This document shows, one piece after another, positions 33,628-39,014 of a DNA stretch of 39,014 bases (within the stretch, counting starts at the first letter, position 1; every line of letters begins with the position of its first letter). The notes below the pieces were generated by a model. That model ran no database searches, was not told the origin of the DNA, and was given only the letters and a program-made list of their open reading frames with translations. The stretch lies in NCBI GenBank assembly GCA_002083595.1, contig MSXT01000053.1:1-39014 (forward strand), given 5' to 3'. Made by a program: the position numbers and the translations under genes. Source of the DNA: Proteobacteria bacterium ST_bin16. GTDB lineage: Bacteria > Pseudomonadota > Gammaproteobacteria > Burkholderiales > Nitrosomonadaceae.

Positions 33628-33642
33628 AAGCCGGAGGTATCC

Positions 33643-34275
33643 ATGATAAGTGTGATGATTGCTGATGATCACGCAATTGTTCGTCAAGGTCTAAAACAGA
33701 TACTGAGCGAAACCGATGACATCAAAGTAACCGGTGAGGCAGAGACGGGATTTCAAGCAATCAAGATTGCACGGCAGCAAGATTTCGATGTCATGCTACT
33801 GGATATTTCTTTACCGGACAGAAACGGTATTGAAATTTTGAAGCAAATAAAGAAAGACAGGCCAAGTCTGGCCGTTCTCATGCTCAGCATGCATAACGAA
33901 CACGAATTTGCAATTCGCGCACTGAAAGCGGGTGCATCCGGCTATCTCAATAAACAAAGCGCGCCCGCTCAATTGGTAGTGGCAATCCGCCAAGTAGCCG
34001 CCGGTGATAAGTACGTGAGTCCGGTGGTGGCGCAAGAACTCGCGAATATCATTAACACGGATGTCGACAAACCCCTCCACACCACGTTATCCGACCGGGA
34101 ATATCAAACCTTATGTTTTATTGCCGCGGGTAAAACATTGTCAGAGATATCGACCGAGATGTTCCTGAGCCCCAAGACAGTCAGCGTGTATCGAGCCCGT
34201 TTGCTGGAAAAACTCAAGTTAACTAATAATTCTGAGCTCATTCGCTATGCGATTAAAAATAGATTGGTCGACTGA
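33643..34275 (+). CDS. NarL/FixJ-family response regulator
   Basis: The 210-residue protein has a receiver domain (VMIADDHAIVRQGL; phospho-acceptor Asp in VMLLDISLPDRNGIE; Lys in GYLNKQSAPAQL) and a C-terminal LuxR-type helix-turn-helix (LSDREYQTLCFIAAGKTLSEI followed by LSPKTVSVYRARLLEKL). A strong GGAGGT Shine-Dalgarno sequence precedes the ATG. It is 15 bp after the HisKA_3 kinase, the kinase class that normally partners NarL-type regulators. Overall it resembles UvrY/RcsB-like regulators, but that is too general for a name. Target genes are unknown; the adjacent flagellar and c-di-GMP genes are candidates. Confidence 0.94.
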   Translation: MISVMIADDHAIVRQGLKQILSETDDIKVTGEAETGFQAIKIARQQDFDVMLLDISLPDRNGIEILKQIKKDRPSLAVLMLSMHNEHEFAIRALKAGASGYLNKQSAPAQLVVAIRQVAAGDKYVSPVVAQELANIINTDVDKPLHTTLSDREYQTLCFIAAGKTLSEISTEMFLSPKTVSVYRARLLEKLKLTNNSELIRYAIKNRLVD

Positions 34276-34340
34276 TTTCTTATTGTTGTCGCGGGAAGTC
34301 AATTTTTAATCTATTTTCGGGCTTTCTCATCGGATCAGGA

Positions 34341-34367
34341 TTAAGAATTCTGCGGCTTAGCCGATAC
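34341..34367 (+). promoter_or_regulatory. Candidate FliA promoter for the first GGDEF gene
   Basis: TTAA (34341-34344), a 15-bp spacer and GCCGATAC (34360-34367) match TAAA-N15-GCCGATAA at 10 of 12 positions, with exact spacing. The -10 ends 52 bp before the start codon of the diguanylate cyclase gene. Confidence 0.6.
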
Positions 34368-34419
34368 TTTTGAACTCTATGAACTGCTGCTGATATAGTA
34401 ATTAATTCTAGCCAATTTT

Positions 34420-36123
34420 ATGAAGCAATTAAAAGACTCCAATCCAACCATCATAGCCCGTGAAACTCTGCGGCAGCTTGCAACGCTTAGAATTCCTCCG
34501 ACTCCTGACAATTATCATAAATTGTATAACCAGATTTCAGGCAACTCGGAAGGAAATACCAATTCAGCGGTTGCGGGTTCAGCAAGTCTGGAATCTCCAA
34601 TAGAGAATACAACCGTTGATACCGTTCCAGCTTGGGGAGAGACAATAGAAACGCTGTTAAAACAACTGGAAAGCAAGCATGGGACGCTGACAACCGCGAA
34701 GAAAAAAGAGGGTGTGAATCGGGTTCTGACCAAGTTCTCGAAAGATTCAAAACAATTGCACAACAAGCTAAAAGCGCTGATCGATTCGTGGGGTGCATTG
34801 GCTGCTGCGTCGCAAGAATCAAGTACTGCGATTGAAGTGGAAGATGCGATTGCACAAACCGGTGTGGATCAGGAAGGTGTGCGATCCAAGCCAGCCGCCG
34901 TGGAGCCAAGTCATTCGGTCAATCATTATACTGATCAGCTGTTGGAGCTGCTGGCTCAAGTGCTAGAACAAGTTGTTGCCGCGCAAGTAGATGATATTAC
35001 GCTGGTGGATGAAGCCAAAGTGCTGGCTCATCAAGTCCGCAAGATTAAAGAGACGCCGGAAATGGAGCGGTTTACTGCGGAGTTCAAACAATTCTGCCGC
35101 AGGTTTGATGAGTATGGTGAGAGTGGCCGGAAATTGCAGCAGGGGTTGCTCAATCTGCTCAATATGCTGATGAAGAGTACCGGTGAATTGCTGGCGGAAG
35201 ACCAATGGGTTGGCGCGCAGATCAATAAACTACGCGAAACGATATCCAGACCGCTGGATTTTCAAGTTATCGAGCAAGCAGAGCACTATCTGGCAGAAAT
35301 TACACAGAGACAGGAAATTATCCGGCGTAACTTGAGTGAAGCCAAGCTGACACTGAAAAAGATGGTGACTTCACTAATCACCAATATCGAAGAACTCAGC
35401 GATACGACTGGAGGATATCAGGAAAAGCTTGAACAATATTCCGAGATAATCAGTAAAACGGATGATATAAAAGAGCTGAATCAACTGCTGGTGCAGATCA
35501 TGGAAGAAACCAAGCAGATGCAAAAAAGCGCACTCAATTACCGTAATGATTTTCTGGCGGCGCGTGCCGAAGTGAGTCTGGCGCAGGATAAAATCAATCA
35601 ACTCGAAACCGAGTTGCAGGAAATGGGCGAAAAGGTTCATGAAGACCATCTGACCGGAATACTGAACCGGCGTGGTTTGGATGCAGCTTTTGAGCGGGAG
35701 ACCTCCCGTTCAATACGCCATAAGACGCCATTGTGTTTCGCGTTGCTGGATATTGATAATTTCAAACTGTTGAATGACACGCATGGTCACAAAGTCGGTG
35801 ATGATGCCCTGGTTTATCTGGTTGAGTCCGTTAAGGATACGACACGTCCCGAAGATGTCGTGTCACGCTATGGCGGTGAGGAGTTTGTGATTTTGCTGCC
35901 GAACACAAGTCTTGAAGAAGCGATTCAGATTCTATCCAGAATCCGGCGCAATCTAACCAAGAAGTTCTTTCTGCATGAGAATAAGCGTTTACTCATAACT
36001 TTTAGCGCTGGTATTGCACAGTTGCAAGCGGATGAATCTCAAGAAAGTGTTTTCAAGCGAGCCGATGAAGCTTTATATCGTGCAAAGAAAGGTGGTAAGA
36101 ATCAAATCCTCATCGCTGATTAG
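34420..36123 (+). CDS. Diguanylate cyclase (GGDEF) with long N-terminal helical region
   Basis: The C-terminal GGDEF domain (residues ~405-565) should make c-di-GMP from two GTP. The active site reads GGEEF at 485-489, and the inhibitory RxxD site is intact as RPED at 476-479, so product feedback is expected. The N-terminal ~400 residues are predicted helical and coiled-coil and contain the motif ARETLRQLATLRIPPTPDNY followed by KLY near the start, which I associate with a group of betaproteobacterial cyclases; no known sensor domain or membrane helix is seen. The start is ATG at 34420 with no clear Shine-Dalgarno sequence. A FliA-like promoter is just upstream. Confidence 0.93.
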   Translation: MKQLKDSNPTIIARETLRQLATLRIPPTPDNYHKLYNQISGNSEGNTNSAVAGSASLESPIENTTVDTVPAWGETIETLLKQLESKHGTLTTAKKKEGVNRVLTKFSKDSKQLHNKLKALIDSWGALAAASQESSTAIEVEDAIAQTGVDQEGVRSKPAAVEPSHSVNHYTDQLLELLAQVLEQVVAAQVDDITLVDEAKVLAHQVRKIKETPEMERFTAEFKQFCRRFDEYGESGRKLQQGLLNLLNMLMKSTGELLAEDQWVGAQINKLRETISRPLDFQVIEQAEHYLAEITQRQEIIRRNLSEAKLTLKKMVTSLITNIEELSDTTGGYQEKLEQYSEIISKTDDIKELNQLLVQIMEETKQMQKSALNYRNDFLAARAEVSLAQDKINQLETELQEMGEKVHEDHLTGILNRRGLDAAFERETSRSIRHKTPLCFALLDIDNFKLLNDTHGHKVGDDALVYLVESVKDTTRPEDVVSRYGGEEFVILLPNTSLEEAIQILSRIRRNLTKKFFLHENKRLLITFSAGIAQLQADESQESVFKRADEALYRAKKGGKNQILIAD

Positions 36124-36163
36124 TTTTGTAACATTCTGTTAGTTATAGTATTTATACTTTCTG

Positions 36164-36194
36164 TCGGTAAATAGCACCGATTTCCCTTTTTATT
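36164..36194 (+). terminator. Weak possible terminator after the first GGDEF gene
   Basis: TCGGT (36164-36168) pairs with ACCGA (36176-36180) around a seven-base loop, followed by the T-rich stretch TTTCCCTTTTTATT. The stem is only five base pairs, so the call is tentative. The rest of the 214-bp gap before the next gene shows nothing else convincing. Confidence 0.35.
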
Positions 36195-36337
36195 CATTCA
36201 ATCCATTCGTAGGCTGCTCTGTTAACGTTGTTGACATGGCAGTCTATACCGGAATGGGTTCTCCTTCGCAATCCAACGAATTATCCCCCGAACTGGCGTA
36301 GTCTGGCATTTAATGATGTCAATTGAGGAGGATAGCC

Positions 36338-37132
36338 ATGCAAGAAGCTACTAAACAAAAAAGAATGCTGAGATTGGTTAAATCAACAAATGCTATTAAA
36401 AGTGAGCAGAAACCTATGATTGATTCTGAAGACTATTACAAGCAAGTGGAACGATATGCCGAGCAGATTCGTAAAACAAATAACGCTGATGAGATCATCG
36501 GGATTCTTGACATTGTGTTATCAGAAACCCGGGGACTGAGATTTAGTGATGAAGTTTTCACCGCGCAGGAGCAAGTAAAGCGCGCGGAACAGAAGATTGA
36601 ATCTCTGAAGAGTGAGTTGGAGCAATTAAGAGGTCTGGTACAAACGGATCAAATGACCGGTGCATTCAATCGCCGTGGCTTAGAGGATATTTTTAAGCGC
36701 GAAGCTGCTCGGGCAGACCGGAATGCGCAATCATTAGGGGTCGTGCTGGTTGATCTGGATAACTTTAAACAGATCAATGACAACCTTGGCCATCAATATG
36801 GCGATAGTGTGCTGATCAATTTTGTTACCGTAGCCAAAGAAACACTACGGCCTTCCGATATTGTGGCGCGTTTTGGCGGAGAAGAATTTGTCATCTTGTT
36901 GCCCGATGTCGAGATGCAAGATGCGCTGACTGTTATTCAGCGGATACAAAATAACTTGACAAAGAATTACTCAATCCAAGCAGATAACCAAACATTGCCG
37001 ATAACGTTTAGTGCCGGTGTCGCGCTTCGTTCGTTTGGCGAGCATCAAAACTCAGTCATAAGCCGCGCTGATAAGGCGCTTTATCAAGCGAAGCGCACAG
37101 GCAAAAATCGCGCTATTCCCGCATTGATCTAA
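36338..37132 (+). CDS. Diguanylate cyclase (GGDEF), short form
   Basis: The 264-residue protein has a short helical N-terminus (coiled coil near residues 75-95, EQVKRAEQKIESLKSELEQL) and a GGDEF domain from ~100 to the end. The active site is GGEEF at 180-184 and the inhibitory site is RPSD at 171-174; DLDNFKQINDNLGHQYGD carries the metal-binding Asp. It has no membrane helix. It closely resembles the C-terminal part of the preceding cyclase, suggesting duplication of the catalytic module. I choose ATG 36338: AGGAGGA lies 5 bases upstream, and the in-frame TTG at 36323 overlaps that site. Confidence 0.94.
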   Translation: MQEATKQKRMLRLVKSTNAIKSEQKPMIDSEDYYKQVERYAEQIRKTNNADEIIGILDIVLSETRGLRFSDEVFTAQEQVKRAEQKIESLKSELEQLRGLVQTDQMTGAFNRRGLEDIFKREAARADRNAQSLGVVLVDLDNFKQINDNLGHQYGDSVLINFVTVAKETLRPSDIVARFGGEEFVILLPDVEMQDALTVIQRIQNNLTKNYSIQADNQTLPITFSAGVALRSFGEHQNSVISRADKALYQAKRTGKNRAIPALI

Positions 37133-37221
37133 CGAACTTAAACAAAATTCTCATGAATGAGTGTTTTGCTGTGATCAAGCTGGGAATTGGATCAATAGTG
37201 TGGACGAGTAAGAAAAAATAC

Positions 37222-37248
37222 TTAAGAAACGTGTAACGCAGCCGATGA
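37222..37248 (+). promoter_or_regulatory. Candidate FliA promoter for the EAL-HDOD gene
   Basis: TTAA (37222-37225), a 15-bp spacer and GCCGATGA (37241-37248) match the sigma-28 consensus at 10 of 12 positions with exact spacing. It has the same TTAAGAA start as the site at 34341 and lies 45 bp before the ATG. Confidence 0.55.
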
Positions 37249-37293
37249 GTTAAAACTTTTATACAAAAAATATGAATTAACGCGGGAGGATAA

Positions 37294-38532
37294 ATGGAAG
37301 GTTTTTTTCTTGGGCGGCAGCCAATTCTAGATCGTAATCAAAATCTTGTAGCATTTGAGTTACTGTTTAGACAAGAAGAAACTGAAGAGTCGGTCAGAAT
37401 TACAGATGATTTATCCGCATCAGCAAATGTCATTATCAACGCTTATTGTCAGTTAGGAATCCAGAATGTATTAGGGAAGCAGCGTGGTTTTATCAACGCC
37501 GATCCTGAGTTGGTGATGAGTGACATTATCAGTTTATTGCCTAGTAAGCATGTCGTATTGGAAATAAAAGAAACAGCAACGGTAACACTGGAATTTATGC
37601 AACGCTGTAACGAGCTGAAGCAAAAAGGCTATCAGTTTGCGTTGGACAATATTGTTGAAATGAATAGCAAGGTGGAGCAATTGCTGCCTGTGGTGAGTGT
37701 GGTCAAAGTAGATGTGCTCGCACTTGAGCAAAATGCGCTCACAAAGTTGGTTGCTGAATTAAATCGCTGGCCGGTATTGCTTCTGGCACTGAAAGTGGAA
37801 AGCCGGGAACAAGAGAAATATTGCATGCAATTGGGTTTCCAGATGTTCCAGGGCTATTATTTCGCAAAACCTGAAGTAATGACGGTAAAACGTGCCGATC
37901 CAGGCAAACTTTCTTTGTTGAAGCTACTGACATTGGTCATGGGTGACAGTGATATCGAAGAACTTGAACGGGAGTTTAAGCATCAGCCTGGTTTAAGCTA
38001 CAACCTGATGCGCATGGTAAATTCCGTTTCAAGCGGATCGCCTCAGAAAATTAATTCCATCAAACATGCAATCATGATCTTAGGGCGTAAGCAACTGCAA
38101 AGATGGATACAGCTGTTGCTTTATACCGCCAATCAATCCGACGATAGTATGTCGAATGCATTAATGCAAACAGCAGCGGCACGTGGGAAATTGATGGAGT
38201 TGATCGCAACAGCGGAACGTCCTCATGACAAAAATCACCAGGAAAGAGCGTTCATGGTGGGAATACTATCGCTGCTAGATGTATTGCTGGGCATTGAAAT
38301 GCAACAAATCACTGACAGGCTGGGAATTCCGGATGATATGAGCCAGGCACTATTGACCCGGGAGGGGCGTTTAGGTCAGGAATTGAAACTCATTGAAGCC
38401 AATGAAAAAGGTGAGATTGCTGCAATTCAATCGATTCTGTCGGAATTGGGTTTTTTAAGTTTAAGCGAATTAGCTGATATCGAGATACAAGCGATTGAAT
38501 GGGCAAATCGGATTGGTGAAGCAGCTAATTAA
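37294..38532 (+). CDS. EAL-HDOD signalling protein (YuxH/CdgJ type)
   Basis: The 412-residue protein joins an N-terminal EAL domain (1-~200) to a C-terminal HDOD domain (~205-400, with HQPGLSYNLMRMVNSVSSGS and INSIKHAIMILGRKQLQRW). The EAL core keeps ExLxR (ELLFR), the Asn in FINADPEL, the Glu in VLEIKE, the Lys in VVKVDV and the Gln in FQGYYF. The metal and loop-6 motif DDFG is changed to LDNI, with the second Asp replaced by Asn. Phosphodiesterase activity is therefore doubtful, and it may act as a c-di-GMP or protein-binding effector, as proposed for relatives such as CdgJ of Vibrio cholerae, which affects motility. A strong GGGAGGA precedes the ATG. Confidence 0.92.
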   Translation: MEGFFLGRQPILDRNQNLVAFELLFRQEETEESVRITDDLSASANVIINAYCQLGIQNVLGKQRGFINADPELVMSDIISLLPSKHVVLEIKETATVTLEFMQRCNELKQKGYQFALDNIVEMNSKVEQLLPVVSVVKVDVLALEQNALTKLVAELNRWPVLLLALKVESREQEKYCMQLGFQMFQGYYFAKPEVMTVKRADPGKLSLLKLLTLVMGDSDIEELEREFKHQPGLSYNLMRMVNSVSSGSPQKINSIKHAIMILGRKQLQRWIQLLLYTANQSDDSMSNALMQTAAARGKLMELIATAERPHDKNHQERAFMVGILSLLDVLLGIEMQQITDRLGIPDDMSQALLTREGRLGQELKLIEANEKGEIAAIQSILSELGFLSLSELADIEIQAIEWANRIGEAAN

Positions 38533-38821
38533 AATGAAGCATTTTCTATCGAGAAAAAGCGTTGGTGGCTGACTTTGGGTCAGTACACAACGTAGTTTTT
38601 TATTTTTTAGATACTAAAGTTATTCTAGTTAATGTCGTTAACCTATTGAGTGTAAATAATTTTGTTTTTTAATGGAAACCGTTGATAGATACTCATCGAA
38701 ACAAATTCCTTAGTTTTTGTGAGCTGGGAGTATAAGCAAACAGAGATTAATAAGTAGCCGATTTGCTGAGTTGAATGGCAGTTTAATAGCTTCGATCAAG
38801 ATGAGCGACGAGGAGATAGTT

Positions 38822-39014
38822 ATGGCTGAGCTGCAAGCAGCTGAAGGCAAATCTGATAGCCAAGTAACACATCAATCAGCGTTGATGGAGCGGGATGGTG
38901 AGTTATGTAATGCTGAAGCTGATGAATACTTTATGAATATCAAGGAAGAATTAAATCAGGTCGACCGGCTTGTAAGTGATGCGGTTAATAATCTGGTTAT
39001 TAATTTTGGCTATA
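38822..39014 (+). CDS. N-terminus of an unidentified protein (cut by the window end)
   Basis: Sixty-four residues are visible before the window ends. They are hydrophilic and acidic, without a signal peptide, and include EADEYFMNIKEELNQVDRLV and SDAVNNLVINFGY, which look like amphipathic helices. GAGGAG at 38809-38814 precedes ATG 38822; ATG 38801 is in frame but overlaps that ribosome-binding site. The LVSDAVNNLVINF stretch suggests a helical chemotaxis or signalling adaptor, but this is a guess. The 289-bp gap upstream holds a weak FliA-like -10 (GCCGATTT, 38757-38764) without a good -35, and a small 5-bp hairpin at 38569-38583. Confidence 0.6.
   Translation, partial: MAELQAAEGKSDSQVTHQSALMERDGELCNAEADEYFMNIKEELNQVDRLVSDAVNNLVINFGY

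Noticed and set aside
36236..36301. A 21-codon small open frame (starts MAVYTGMGSPS) between the two cyclase genes
   Set aside because: No Shine-Dalgarno sequence and no recognisable peptide; could be chance in a 214-bp gap.
38569..38583. Small CTGAC/GTCAG hairpin after the EAL-HDOD gene
   Set aside because: Only five base pairs, and the T-rich stretch begins more than ten bases later, so it does not qualify as a terminator.

Overview
The window looks like a chromosomal segment of a betaproteobacterial ammonia oxidiser, most likely Nitrosomonas or a close relative. This is inferred from protein content, since no rRNA is present. Indicators are a periplasmic small metal-binding protein (SmbP, a 117-residue precursor giving 93 mature residues), a CbbY-type sugar-phosphate phosphatase typical of Calvin-cycle autotrophs, and betaproteobacterial gene orders. 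I saw no insertion sequence, CRISPR array, phage gene or integrase. Nearly everything is core chromosome, and the last quarter is a flagellar and signalling region.

Layout. (1) 1-8601, + strand: the tail of an unidentified gene, a terminator, a polytopic membrane protein, then the translation block thrS-infC-rpmI-rplT-pheS-pheT followed by ihfA and a MerR-family gene. infC appears to start with AUA. A nested hairpin precedes rpmI and an intrinsic terminator sits before pheS. (2) 8660-11385, +: tRNA-Pro(GGG), then surE-pcm-nlpD. (3) 11466-16167, - strand: nadA, clsB, sua5, cbbY, smbP; a bidirectional terminator separates smbP from nlpD. (4) 16293-22272, +: lptC-lptA-lptB-rpoN-hpf-ptsN-hprK, then ubiX, covering LPS export, sigma-54, ribosome hibernation and the nitrogen-PTS branch. 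(5) 22295-24733: mutY-fau and rof on -, ynfA on +. (6) 24779-31752, -: fliC-flaG-fliD-fliS-fliT, then a tight fliK-like / short FlhB-like / ycgR cluster. (7) 32056-39014, +: a soluble REC-PAS-histidine kinase with a NarL-type regulator, two diguanylate cyclases, an EAL-HDOD protein and the start of an unidentified gene.

How the genes work together. Regions 6 and 7 form a motility and c-di-GMP unit: flagellin, its cap and chaperones, hook-length and export-switch-like proteins, a PilZ flagellar brake, two cyclases with intact GGEEF and RxxD motifs, and an EAL-HDOD effector. A near-perfect FliA (sigma-28) promoter precedes fliC. Two good FliA-like matches with the same 15-bp spacing precede the first cyclase gene and the EAL-HDOD gene, suggesting that part of the c-di-GMP machinery is transcribed with late flagellar genes.

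I did not find a clearly new defence or mobile system. The most interesting items are the possible FliA/c-di-GMP coupling, the 107-aa FlhB-like protein lacking NPTH, the hairpins in the flagellin transcript, the infC AUA start, the rpmI leader structure, and smbP in the place next to nlpD where many proteobacteria carry rpoS.
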